From positions 5,195,315 to 5,259,314 of the forward strand of contig CM067354.1 of NCBI GenBank assembly GCA_034190875.2: DNA of 64,000 nt, in the 5' to 3' direction. This DNA comes from Urechis unicinctus (taxonomy: Eukaryota; Annelida; Polychaeta; Xenopneusta; Urechidae). Of this stretch, positions 56,307 to 64,000 are shown one piece after another. Position numbers and translations under genes: made by a program. The stretch's first letter is position 1, and each line of letters opens with the position of its first letter. Under the pieces are notes generated by a model. It did no database searches, was not told the DNA's origin, and was given only the letters and a program-made list of their open reading frames with translations.

Positions 56307-57614
56307 TTAGGCAGCGTAATCAAACAGAACGTTACGGTTTCGGTCAATTTGAATCATATTTTCAAATTCGGCATACACAATGACATTAATGGTACGTTCT
56401 AGGGCCGTGCCAAAACGCATTTCCAAGCGCACGTTTCCTTGTTTCAACAAATTAAAATGAGTGCCGCTATCACCCAGGTCGGGGGTCAGATCAAAAGCGA
56501 ATAGTGTATAGCCATTGGGATAATCACTCCAACTTATGGCATTGCCTTCGTCTTGATAGAGTTGTCCAGTGCTAATGAATAAATTAGCATAACTGCGGGT
56601 GTATATATGGTGATTAAAATCGGGCTGTAATGGTTTTGCGGGCACTTGTTGTCCGTCAACGTACAGAGCTAAAAATGTGAGGTTGTTATGCTTAAAGTTG
56701 AAGGGGTTCTGAGTATAATCACCTTTGAACGCCCTATTATCAACACTTCCGACTACAATTCGTTTGGGTAACTGTCCCAAAAATAAATTTTCTTGATTGA
56801 TCGTCATAGCTCCTTGAGATGCAGAAAACACTTTGGTTTCTATGCGTCTTATGGGGTATTTAGCTGGGCTTCGTTCTAAAGCCTTAATGAAGGCTAGTTG
56901 CAAGGTGGGGTTCAACTTTATTTTGCGTACGAATAAGGTCACGGATTGCAGAACTATTTTAGGGGCAAATCCATCTGCAGGATTGGCCATAAGGGCAAAG
57001 GTGTCACCGCTGCGTACTAATCGCAAATCTACGCCGTTTAATAAATAGCGTTCTTGACTAAATAAATATAAATGTAATTTGCCCATCATATCCACAATGC
57101 GACTCTCTTGAGCTCGTTTCTTTCTAGCTATCATCCCCTTGTTGTCAGTACCACCCACGGCGTCCATGTGCTTTGGGGTGTCTTTGTACCATAAACTAGC
57201 TGTTAACTGAGAGTTTTTGGCTTCCGAACCATAGCTCAATAGCGTTTCCATATAAGCGCGATACGGATATGTGTTTGTCGAGGAGGACACAAGTTTTTCG
57301 TTGAGAGAGACATCGACTTGGGAAAAGAGTGAGTGTAACCAGAGGTTAACGGGTGCTACAGCACTATCAGCCTCCAAAACCTCCCCATCCTTTTTCACCA
57401 CTTTGGCATTCACTTGTAAATACGTGTCGTTCAGATCGATATAATCATCACCCGAGCCACTGATGTAGAATTCAACTGGACCCGAACCTAAAGCAGCTAC
57501 CGGATGGAATTCGATCCACGATGCATGATCGACATTGCTTTGAGTTGGGGGAATCGAAAATAGGTCTAATTCACTTTTGACACAGGGACAAGATTGGGGG
57601 TGTACCAGTGACAT
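56307..57614 (-). CDS. MCP: Major capsid protein (Polinton double jelly-roll type)
   Basis: 435 codons, intact. The N-terminal part (LDLFSIPPTQSNVDHASW, VEFYISGSGDDYIDLNDTYL) is the hallmark of Polinton/adintovirus hexon-like proteins. Next come LWLHSLFSQVDVSLNEKLVS, a loop rich in Lys and Arg near residue 165, the second jelly roll (about 200-400, with RRIETKVFSASQGAMTINQE) and the C-terminal NVIVYAEFENMIQIDRNRNV. It shares almost no sequence with the capsid protein of element 1, which shows the two elements are distant. It lies between the basic core-like gene and the protease on the same strand. It is one of the few unbroken genes of this element. Confidence 0.9.
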   Translation of the reverse strand: MSLVHPQSCPCVKSELDLFSIPPTQSNVDHASWIEFHPVAALGSGPVEFYISGSGDDYIDLNDTYLQVNAKVVKKDGEVLEADSAVAPVNLWLHSLFSQVDVSLNEKLVSSSTNTYPYRAYMETLLSYGSEAKNSQLTASLWYKDTPKHMDAVGGTDNKGMIARKKRAQESRIVDMMGKLHLYLFSQERYLLNGVDLRLVRSGDTFALMANPADGFAPKIVLQSVTLFVRKIKLNPTLQLAFIKALERSPAKYPIRRIETKVFSASQGAMTINQENLFLGQLPKRIVVGSVDNRAFKGDYTQNPFNFKHNNLTFLALYVDGQQVPAKPLQPDFNHHIYTRSYANLFISTGQLYQDEGNAISWSDYPNGYTLFAFDLTPDLGDSGTHFNLLKQGNVRLEMRFGTALERTINVIVYAEFENMIQIDRNRNVLFDYAA

Positions 57615-57617
57615 GAT

Positions 57618-58031
57618 CTAACCGAAAATATCCTTTGGCATCCTCCGAGTTGTTCCATGACGACCGCGTGAACTACTGTTCCTACCTCGTGCGAGTCGTT
57701 TTATAGAGACTGGTGGTCGGCGACGCGGTTGTTTGGGTGGAACTATTTGATCGAACACTTCCTCTCCGGTTTGTAACAATCGTTTCTTAGCCGACTGTTT
57801 CAGAGACTTCCCTCCCAACAAATCTCCAACCACCCTCACTCCTGTTTTCAAGGCGTGTTTTTTAACGACAGGTAAAACTTTTCGAACCAGCGGTAACACC
57901 ATTTTATCCAGACCACCAACCACATTACCAAGACCATGCCCACGCTGACCTCTGGCACCGTAAAACACGGGGAGCCCTCCACCCGCTTGGTTCAGGTAAT
58001 ACGGGGTGTAAATATCAGCCATGGGTTTCAA
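57618..58031 (-). CDS. Basic core-like protein
   Basis: 137 codons from ATG 58031 (or ATG 58022, MADIYTPYYLNQAGGGLPVF). The Gly-rich N-terminus is followed by GHGLGNVVGGL, a basic helical middle (VLPVVKKHALKTGVRVVGDL) and a very Arg-rich tail (QPRRRPPVSIKRLARGR). Such proteins sit between capsid and penton genes in Polintons and are compared to adenovirus core proteins that condense DNA. The start overlaps the end of the upstream minor capsid pseudogene by 4 bp. Intact. Confidence 0.75.
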   Translation of the reverse strand: MKPMADIYTPYYLNQAGGGLPVFYGARGQRGHGLGNVVGGLDKMVLPLVRKVLPVVKKHALKTGVRVVGDLLGGKSLKQSAKKRLLQTGEEVFDQIVPPKQPRRRPPVSIKRLARGRNSSSRGRHGTTRRMPKDIFG

Positions 58032-58817
58032 AATATAGCTTTCTTGGTTTTACGGAAATGTAACGTCACTGTCACTTTACCAGATTCGAATGGAATGGGT
58101 CGACCCGTGTCATCTCTTATATCGATTTCTATAGTAGAAAAAGTCTTGGTGGCTATCGGGTAATAAAATATCTTTTTATATGTGGAGTTGATCAACTGCC
58201 CGCGACGATCGTGATCGATTGGAATGATACGCAGAAGGGGAACCACGGTGTCTCCTACCACCTGAGCTTCGATGAGATTACAATAGACATAAAGTCCGTA
58301 CAAGCCTCCATCAGGGTCAACAACGTGCTGACCGACTTGACTGTTCTCAAAAATCCCCAATCTTTGGCGCAACCACTCGTCCATGTAAACTACAACTGAC
58401 TCATTGTCTAGGATCATACTTGCTGTCTGTCGTGTTTGATTGTAGGTGAGACACACTCGCTCCTCATTTTGCTCCTTTAACTTGTCTGCAAAGGCTTCTA
58501 TCAACGATCCCGTCGTATAAAAACCAGGGTAATGTGAAAATATTTGGGACGGGCCTCTGCAAATTCACTCACAATGTCATATCGCTCACTGCAACAGATA
58601 TCTGGGGGGAGATTGAGCGCACCAGCCACGCGATCCATGACCCCTCGTCCTCAGTAACATTGTACCACGTGTAAGGGTACTGAATTTCCGCTAATCCCAC
58701 TTCCCAAGCCCCTTCCAACTGTACAGCTTTGGGGAGTCGAGTTAAGTAAAGTGTCAACGTGTTGTTGGGGTGATAATTCATTGAACTGTTGGAAGGTAGG
58801 GTCAGAAAGAAACTCAT
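58028..58817 (-). pseudogene. Minor capsid/penton protein, copy 1, frameshifted
   Basis: The N-terminal frame (58817 to 58569, MSFFLTLPSNSSMNYHPNNT) is nearly identical to copy 2 for about 45 residues, then runs off frame. The C-terminal frame (58504 to 58028) keeps GGLYGLYVYCNLIEAQVVGD and KIFYYPIATKTFSTIEIDIR. At least one indel separates the two halves, and some sequence of copy 2 (about 58505-58600 region) is altered or missing. It is a paralogue of the following gene by tandem duplication. Confidence 0.8.
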
Positions 58818-58836
58818 GATGGTGATGCCATGCGAC

Positions 58837-59622
58837 TCAAATTAAGCTCTTCTTGGTTTCACGGAAATGTAAAGTCACCATCACATGTCCGTCTTCGAAT
58901 GCTACGGACTGACCCGTGTCGTATCTTATATCAATTTCTATGGTAGAAAAGGTTTTGGTGCCCACAGGGTAATAAAATATCTGTTCGTATGTCTGGGTCA
59001 CCATTTTGTGCACCCGATCGTAGTCCACGGGAGCTGTGCGTAACAAGGGGGCCATCGTGTCACTGACCACTTGCGATTCAATTATACTACAATAAACGTA
59101 CAGTGCGTATAACCCTCGAAATACATTAGGCTTGTAATCAGTTTGAGAATCGTAATGGGAAAGACATTCCTCACACCTCAATATTTGACGAAGACCTTCG
59201 GTCGTGACAACTTGAAGTTTGGGATCAGTTATTTTTACATTCACCGTCTGTGAGTGGGAACTGAATTGAAATCGAACCACGCCTCTGAGATGCGATTTGC
59301 GGATGTGCATATTGAGCCTGTCTATCAATTGATCAGCCTTGTAGGAACCGGGGGTCAGGCGAGCGACCAAGGACTCGACCAAAGGATTCCCTTCCATGTG
59401 TCTGTCTTTCGTATGGTATCCAGCTCGCTCATCCACTATGACAAAACCGACATTGTCCCCGATGTTGTACCAGGAAACAGGGCACTGAATTTCCGCTAAT
59501 CCCACTTCCCAAGCCCCTTCCAACTGTACAGCTTTGGGGAGTCGAGTAAAGTAACGTGTCAGCGTGTTGTTGGGGTGATAATTCATTGAACTGTTGGAAG
59601 GCAGGGTCAGAAAGAAACTCAT
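58837..59622 (-). CDS. Minor capsid/penton protein, copy 2, intact
   Basis: 261 codons from ATG 59622. The sequence begins SFFLTLPSNSSMNYHPNNTL, with the conserved VQLEGAWEVGLAEIQCPVSW, a central variable part, GLYALYVYCSIIESQVVSDT and the C-terminal strand FEDGHVMVTLHFRETKKSLI. This is the Polinton minor capsid (penton-like) family. It would occupy the fivefold vertices. The stop is 19 bp before copy 1. The gene overlaps the membrane-protein frame by 4 bp upstream. Confidence 0.82.
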   Translation of the reverse strand: MSFFLTLPSNSSMNYHPNNTLTRYFTRLPKAVQLEGAWEVGLAEIQCPVSWYNIGDNVGFVIVDERAGYHTKDRHMEGNPLVESLVARLTPGSYKADQLIDRLNMHIRKSHLRGVVRFQFSSHSQTVNVKITDPKLQVVTTEGLRQILRCEECLSHYDSQTDYKPNVFRGLYALYVYCSIIESQVVSDTMAPLLRTAPVDYDRVHKMVTQTYEQIFYYPVGTKTFSTIEIDIRYDTGQSVAFEDGHVMVTLHFRETKKSLI

Positions 59623-59990
59623 GACGTCGCTTTATGTTTCAAAGTTGGGTTGGGAAGAATGTACCCTAAGCTACTGCTTAACAGAGCAGTCCACAAAATA
59701 CTATCTCCTTTACCCGCCGATAGATTGTAGATGCTGACGATTATTACGGTATATAAAATGAGGATTTGTGTGAAAAACACAATTTCGGTTTTCGGAATTT
59801 CCCGACCAAATAAAGTCCACACCCGATCACTTCTCTGATCTTCAATCCTATTGACGCTTCTGTTCCAAATCTCAGTTTTTATACAGCTCCACACCACTGA
59901 CCCAACTATTAAAACTGGCAGGGTAGCCAAACCACTTGACAAAGTATTGTTTTTGTCCTTTCCGTTTACGTTCTTTGATAATTTTTTCAA
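59619..59990 (-). CDS. Small membrane protein, start not identified
   Basis: An open frame of 123 codons without any ATG. Its first third overlaps, in another frame, the chromodomain end of the integrase gene, so the true protein probably starts near NRSVNRIEDQRSDRVWTLF with a lost or non-ATG start. Two hydrophobic spans (TQILILYTVIIVSIYNL, ILWTALLSSSLGYILPNP) are conserved-looking and typical of a small Polinton membrane protein. Role unknown; a virion or assembly membrane protein is plausible. Confidence 0.55.
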   Translation of the reverse strand: MKKLSKNVNGKDKNNTLSSGLATLPVLIVGSVVWSCIKTEIWNRSVNRIEDQRSDRVWTLFGREIPKTEIVFFTQILILYTVIIVSIYNLSAGKGDSILWTALLSSSLGYILPNPTLKHKATS

Positions 59991-60712
59991 CCCGCGTAAA
60001 ATGTTCCCTCTAACACTTCGTCATTATCATCCTTTATCGTATACACATTAGGAAAGCCTAAGTGAACGTTCTCCACCCGAAACAACTCCTCGCTCCAATT
60101 GGAAGTGTAACCCTTTTTAAATTTACCCCCTGCTTGACTGATGCGGACACGATCCCCGATATCATACCGAGCTCGTTTAACCCCATCAGAGCGTTCCCCG
60201 TATAATGTCATCCAGGTGTCTTCTTGATTACGCAACGACATCGATATCGGGGTGCGCTTGATGCTGCGGTGATAACTGACGTTGTATCCTTTCACCAGCG
60301 AAGCCAGAACCGGTAGATAAACACTGGTGTTGTGTTTGGTAAAATAACGCCACATTTTAGTTTTTAACGTATGATTAAACCATTCGACTATGCCATCTTT
60401 GGTTTCTTCGTTGTGGGTGGTAAAAAAGCGAATCCCCTGCTGCTTAAGAAATGTCTGAAATTTACGGTTGATAAATTCTCCACCCTTATCGGTCTGTAAA
60501 CACAGGGGCTTCCGCCCTTGTTTTAATATACTCTCAAAGGCTCGAATCAAACTGTCACCCGTTTTATTTTTTAGTGGTATCACCAACGCATATTTCGAGA
60601 ATACATCGATACAGGTCAAGAGCAATTTCATGTCTTTGTTCTGTTTGGCTAAGCGAGCTATGTCCACTAAATCGGCTTGCCATAACGCCCACTTGACAAC
60701 ACCCGGGGATCA
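59872..60712 (-). pseudogene. INT: Retroviral-type integrase with chromodomain, 5'-truncated and frameshifted
   Basis: Read from about 60712: WQADLVDIA with the first catalytic Asp; LLTCIDVFSKYALVIPLKNK; the second Asp in LQTDKGGEF; the third acidic residue in the DGIVEWFNHTLK segment (Glu); an SH3-like domain (YDIGDRVRISQ to NVYTIKDDNDEVLEGTFYAG); then a frame change near 59990; and finally a chromodomain (QYFVKWFGYPASFNSW) ending at 59872. The zinc/helix-turn-helix N-terminal domain is missing: upstream there is only a stop and the start of another small gene (60735, MAKKMMLVDPRVLSSG) whose body is gone. A deletion joining the two genes is the likely cause. Confidence 0.85.
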
Positions 60713-60739
60713 ACCAACATCATTTTCTTAGCCATAATT

Positions 60740-61033
60740 TTAGCCCAATAGTTTGCCTAACAACGGACCAGCGATACCTAAAATAGGTCCTAATAACGCC
60801 GGGAGAAAACCACCGGTTTGTAATACTCTTTTCTTTTTCTTGACGTTAGTTTTAGGTGAGATCAAAGCGCGCAGACCTTGTTTGTATCGGGCTAATTTAC
60901 GCTTCTGACCTGAAGTCAAGGATACGTTTCCTTTTAAAACATTGAGTGCACATTCACATTGACAATTTATCAATTCTTTGTCAGCCGTGTGAATCAAAGC
61001 CCTTTTGACAGGGGGTTTGGCTTTAGTCAACAT
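60740..61033 (-). CDS. pX-like small virion protein with hydrophobic tail
   Basis: 97 codons, intact. The first half is polar with Cys (ELINCQCECALNVLKGN), followed by a basic stretch (GQKRKLARYKQGLRAL, NVKKKKRVLQ) and a strongly hydrophobic Gly/Leu tail (TGGFLPALLGPILGIAGPLL). This layout is the family compared to adenovirus pX in adintoviruses; the tail could be membrane-active. It lies 88 bp downstream of the ATPase and 4 bp upstream of a truncated small gene start. Confidence 0.75.
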   Translation of the reverse strand: MLTKAKPPVKRALIHTADKELINCQCECALNVLKGNVSLTSGQKRKLARYKQGLRALISPKTNVKKKKRVLQTGGFLPALLGPILGIAGPLLGKLLG

Positions 61034-61121
61034 TCATAATGTATCAGCGTGTTTTCTGAGACGCTCTGCCATGATCTATGTCTAACGATAAGAATGGCGG
61101 TCGTCCGATGATCGACGGTAT

Positions 61122-61714
61122 TTATTTCTGTAGGTATACAACTTGATTGGGTCGTAGTATGTCAGTTCGTAGCCGTAAGTGATCTGGTGTTGCCTGTTTC
61201 AAATCGATAAACAAATAACCGTGGGGTTGCGAAGTAGCATCCGAAAAGGCTTCTTGTACATACTTGATGTTTCGCGGGTACATTTGTTTGGCTAAATGCA
61301 TGATTTGTGAAGCGTCCCGAGGGTTCTTAAATACAACTAAATAATGAGCGTTCAAACTGATTGTTCGATGTTCTTTATTCTTTCCGAATAAATTTTGTAC
61401 TAAATACAACACGCTAAGATTGCCATGTTGACTCCCTTTGGTCAATAGGCGAGTGACGCGTTCGTCAGTTTCTTCCATCAAATCATCGATGATCAACAAG
61501 GTTCTTTGTTGAGGGTCTGTTTCAGAATTCAACCCCTCTACAAATTCTACGTGCGTGTGTACATTGCTTGCCACTCTCCGAAACACCACACAATTTGGTC
61601 GGGTGGTGGCTCAATGTGACTATCTTTGATTAACTCACTCACAAAGTAAGTTTTTCCACAGCCGCTTGGACCAGCTATCACGCAACTAAAGGGGTGTTTT
61701 AAGGCTCGATCCAT
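61122..61714 (-). pseudogene. ATP: Genome-packaging ATPase, frameshifted
   Basis: From ATG 61714: Walker A at residues about 15-22 (GPSGCGKT), then VWCFGEWQAMYT, after which the frame is lost near 61560. The other frame gives HVEFVEGLN, Walker B (TLLIIDDLM), the sensor region (LSVLYLVQNLFGKNKEHRTI) and the C-terminal PHGYLFIDLKQATPDHLRLR to the stop at 61122. It is an FtsK/HerA-type packaging ATPase of Polintons. Apart from this indel the sequence is well kept. Confidence 0.85.
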
Positions 61715-61838
61715 TCTTATACTGAGTTATCATTCTCAGTTCCCTGCTCTTTTTATAGATAGGATAGGTAGATAGTGTCGTGATAAGTAGAACTCAAAAA
61801 GAAATTCAACTCAAGTACATTATTACCATTTTATTCAA
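61715..61838. other. Short AT-rich intergenic stretch
   Basis: Nothing recognisable apart from tatagataggataggtagata. Confidence 0.5.
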
Positions 61839-62675
61839 TCACCAATCATATATATTCATGCATCTTATAATTTTGTTATATTTACAGTCATACGGTTCCC
61901 CCATTAAGACTTTAGACCAGTGTTCGGCGGTCACACAAAAACCTAACATATTACGCCGATATTCTCTAGAGAGCCAAAGGCATAGTTCAGTCATATTATG
62001 TTGCTCACACAACAAGCGCCATAATAAAGTGACGTGATTTTCATCCACCTTATCCAAGACTCTTCCAACGCAATGTGAATACATTTTCTGTTGGTTCCCG
62101 GCTTGACATACCCCGGTTCCACATTCTTCGCATGGTTCTTGAGCTATGTCAGATAGCATCGGTTTCATCAAACCACTGTAAAGGCTGATTATCATATCCC
62201 ACCCATCGTGCGACGTTCCTTGGTCATCCATCTTTTGTCTGCGGGCTGTTAGTTCTTCGTAAGCTTTTATGAGCTGCCACCAATTGAAACTATCAAAGCG
62301 CATGGTCACGCTTTCACGGGTAATTTCAATATAGGGGACTGGGGCTTTCACTCGACCAATCGCATTGTCAAACACTGTGACCTCCATATCGACGTCTGAT
62401 TGGCCAGCTTCCACGTCAATCAACGATACGGTGAGTGATGTAAGAGCCGTCCCGCTTCTGAGAAAGGCATTTGAGGGTAATTTTATTTTATGTCCGCTCC
62501 ATCGATCGCGAATGTGTAAATTATTGATCAAATCATCTGGGTTACTAAACCACTGTGTGATTTGAAAGCGACCACTACGGCGACTGGTATACAACGGTCC
62601 ATCAATGTAATCATACTCCTCGCTGTTCTCCTCACCATTCCTGAATGAAACAAAAATCGGTCCGTGTTCCCTTAT
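61839..62675 (-). CDS. Conserved CxxC element protein, paralogue 1; no ATG start
   Basis: A continuous open frame of about 279 codons. It contains EEYDYIDGPLYTSRRSGRFQ, a beta-rich part (NAFLRSGTALTSLTVSLIDV), the SVTMRFDSFNWWQLIKAYEE motif, a Cys cluster (CEECGTGVC, then HCVGRVLDKVDENHVTLLW) and a C-terminal helical part. There is no ATG near the 5' end; the frame opens with TAA ATA at 62678-62673, and ATA may be a mutated start. A diverged second copy lies at 63407-64000. Such paired CxxC proteins occur in adintovirus-like elements. The function is unknown. Confidence 0.65.
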   Translation of the reverse strand: MREHGPIFVSFRNGEENSEEYDYIDGPLYTSRRSGRFQITQWFSNPDDLINNLHIRDRWSGHKIKLPSNAFLRSGTALTSLTVSLIDVEAGQSDVDMEVTVFDNAIGRVKAPVPYIEITRESVTMRFDSFNWWQLIKAYEELTARRQKMDDQGTSHDGWDMIISLYSGLMKPMLSDIAQEPCEECGTGVCQAGNQQKMYSHCVGRVLDKVDENHVTLLWRLLCEQHNMTELCLWLSREYRRNMLGFCVTAEHWSKVLMGEPYDCKYNKIIRCMNIYDW

Positions 62676-62696
62676 TTATCCCCTGATGGAGCTAAT

Positions 62697-62761
62697 GTCA
62701 GCGCTTTTTTCATGATCACGTGTGGACTAAATTAAGCTGTAGTCAGCGCTTTTTTCATGAA
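62697..62761. repeat. Direct repeat of 19 bp
   Basis: The word gtcagcgcttttttcatga occurs at 62697-62715 and 62743-62761, upstream of the paralogue 1 gene, where promoter elements would be expected. Confidence 0.75.
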
Positions 62762-62983
62762 TTCGACAATAAGTAAATCACGCACACACACACACACCTT
62801 GTAATTACAGTGATATTTCAAGTGTTGGGTCAAAAGCACCTTCGTTACAAACCCACATTGACACAGAGGACAACGCCGTAACCTCAGGGTTCTGTGTTTA
62901 CCCTGAGCAGGTGACTTGGGTCTATATGGTTGTTGGGTCTCAGCGACTCTCTGACATTAGTCACATTCTACACAAGTATCCAT
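62732..62983 (-). pseudogene. Small zinc-finger frame with in-frame stop
   Basis: From ATG 62983 the frame reads MDTCVECD, then TAA, then continues in frame to a C2H2-like finger (CPLCQCGFVTKVLLTQHLKYH) and ends at 62732. A (CA)n run (about 62783-62798) lies inside it. The length and finger suggest a small regulatory protein, but the evidence is limited. Confidence 0.45.
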
Positions 62984-63064
62984 GTCGTCGCTTTAAAGAT
63001 TCAAACTCTACTGCCAGTAAACTTGTTGTTAACCGATATTTATAATTAGATATTTATAATTACT

Positions 63065-63295
63065 TTAATCCATTTCATCTTCGGATATGAACGCAGTTAA
63101 CTGACGATCCATTAAACACTCTCTAGCTTCGGTCGCTTTACTAAGCGCCTTATCAAAATCGTAACCTTGCTCCATCAAGCGCTGTTGATTTAATTTGTCT
63201 ATATATCTTATTGTCTCTCAGTTCTCGAGTTAGTTGTGCATGCATCTGTAACTTGTCTTTTAAAACAGACAACCTGCTATACACATCATGTTGAT
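63065..63295 (-). pseudogene. Small coiled-coil frame, frameshifted
   Basis: Two frames that abut near 63200 give VYSRLSVLKDKLQMHAQLTR and then NQQRLMEQGYDFDKALSKAT to a stop at 63065. Both are charged and helical. There is no ATG in the first frame. It is probably a decayed small element gene. Confidence 0.4.
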
Positions 63296-63406
63296 GTCAC
63301 TCTCAGACTATCTTAGCTATAAATGACCACCCACCAAATTTGAACTCTTTATAACATACATTCCAAATAATAATTAAAAGAAACAAACACAGTCCTGTAT
63401 TTTCAC

Positions 63407-64000
63407 TCATTTATTACACAATCTGTTAATTACACATATTTCAATATCTGATTTCACCGACTCCAACCAATATTTCCTATAGTCCACACACAACCATTTG
63501 CTACGTTCCAACCACGAGGGGCAGGGGTCGATTAAAGCTATACTCAATACCCATAAACTTGATACATATTGTTCGTCAACACGCTCGAGAGCATCCGCCA
63601 TACACATCCGAACTTGTTCTTCAGGTTCTGCCATCAAACAAAGATTATGCTGTCGCGGACTCGGGTGGTCGATCTGACATCCGTGGCATTTTTCTGGTAT
63701 TAGGGTTTCTATTAAATCGACAAGCGTGTCTGTGTACACCACCGTGAGATATTCCTCCATTAATTTTCCTCTCGCCACATGGGTTCCGTAGAGCTGTTTT
63801 AACTCCTCTCACGCTTCTACAAACATATACCACGAGTAACCGTCCATTCGCATTGTCACGTGACTCTTCTTTATCACCACCATAGGGGCCGTATTTCGTA
63901 CACTCATCGTCACGTCTGCACCAATAGAGACTTCGACACGACTCTCCTCTCCCGCTTCTATCTGTTTCAAAGTTTCTGTGACAGCAGCTATTTCGTAACC
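63407..64000 (-). pseudogene. Conserved CxxC element protein, paralogue 2; in-frame TGA, 5' end outside window
   Basis: The frame enters from beyond base 64000 with a part like paralogue 1 (VTMRMDGYSWYMFVEA), meets TGA at 63811-63809, then continues EELKQLYG and onward to 63407. The Cys cluster CHGCQIDHPSPRQHNLC and the MADALERVDEQYVSSLW segment align with CEECGTGVC and VLDKVDENHVTLLW of paralogue 1. The element thus encodes two tandem, strongly diverged versions of the same protein. Confidence 0.7.

Larger units (their letters stand above)
49481..64000. mobile_element. Virus-like element 2 (Polinton/Maverick, adintovirus-like), right end outside window
   Basis: It carries the full Polinton set: PolB on the plus strand and, facing it on the minus strand, protease, major and minor capsid proteins, integrase with chromodomain, packaging ATPase and small structural genes. 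The proteins differ clearly from those of element 1, so this is a separate lineage. Many stops and frameshifts show an old, dead copy. The left end is placed at the start of a cluster of repeated motifs, but no terminal inverted repeat or target duplication can be confirmed because the right end is not in the window. Confidence 0.9.

Overview
The window is animal nuclear DNA, most likely from an invertebrate. Signs are initiator-methionine tRNA-like repeats of eukaryotic type, GT-AG introns, a LINE with RNase H, long inverted repeats and microsatellites, and two different integrated double-stranded DNA virus-like elements of the Polinton/Maverick/adintovirus class. The species cannot be named from the sequence. 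No CRISPR array, bacterial operon or rRNA gene was seen. Protein families were assigned by reading motifs; no database was searched.

Layout. (1) Bases 1-20236 are a higher-order tandem array of about nine and a half units of about 2,160 bp. Each unit carries three tRNA-iMet-like sequences (types A, B and C). All share a CAT anticodon core, but each type has its own fixed structural defect, so this looks more like a tRNA-derived satellite than a set of ordinary tRNA genes. (2) Bases 20237-20336 are exactly 100 N, an assembly gap of arbitrary size, so the next region may not really adjoin the array. (3) Bases 20337 to about 32700 are virus-like element 1. It is compact, with overlapping genes on both strands: a protein-primed-type DNA polymerase B cut by the gap, a Cys-rich zinc protein, an integrase missing its catalytic core, four small membrane or coiled-coil proteins, a packaging ATPase, a double-jelly-roll major capsid protein, a large membrane/coiled-coil protein, a conserved large protein of unknown role, a penton-like protein overlapping a fibre-like protein, another membrane protein, and a YqaJ-type exonuclease. 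About five genes carry single frameshifts or stops, some at A-runs, so the copy is either young and decaying or affected by sequencing error.

(4) About 32.7-49.4 kb is non-coding repeat-rich DNA: a LINE whose 5' part is inverted relative to its 3' part, a 308-bp repeat present twice, a large inverted repeat (arms of about 2.5 and 1.9 kb), a second smaller inverted repeat, and GA/ACAG and CAT microsatellites. (5) About 49.5-64.0 kb is virus-like element 2, a Polinton/adintovirus of a different lineage and visibly older. A polymerase B pseudogene on the plus strand contains at least five spliceosomal introns and many stops. On the minus strand, facing it, are protease, major capsid, a basic core-like protein, two copies of a minor capsid/penton gene, a membrane protein, integrase with chromodomain, a pX-like hydrophobic-tailed protein, packaging ATPase, and two diverged copies of a conserved CxxC protein. 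The right end of this element is beyond the window.

How the genes fit together: both elements encode a replication module (PolB, plus YqaJ nuclease in element 1), an integration module (integrase), and a virion module (major and minor capsid proteins, packaging ATPase, protease in element 2, membrane-active small proteins). That is the known Polinton/adintovirus plan. In both elements the integrase is damaged, in element 1 by loss of the core and in element 2 by loss of the N-terminal domain and a frameshift, so neither looks able to move by itself.
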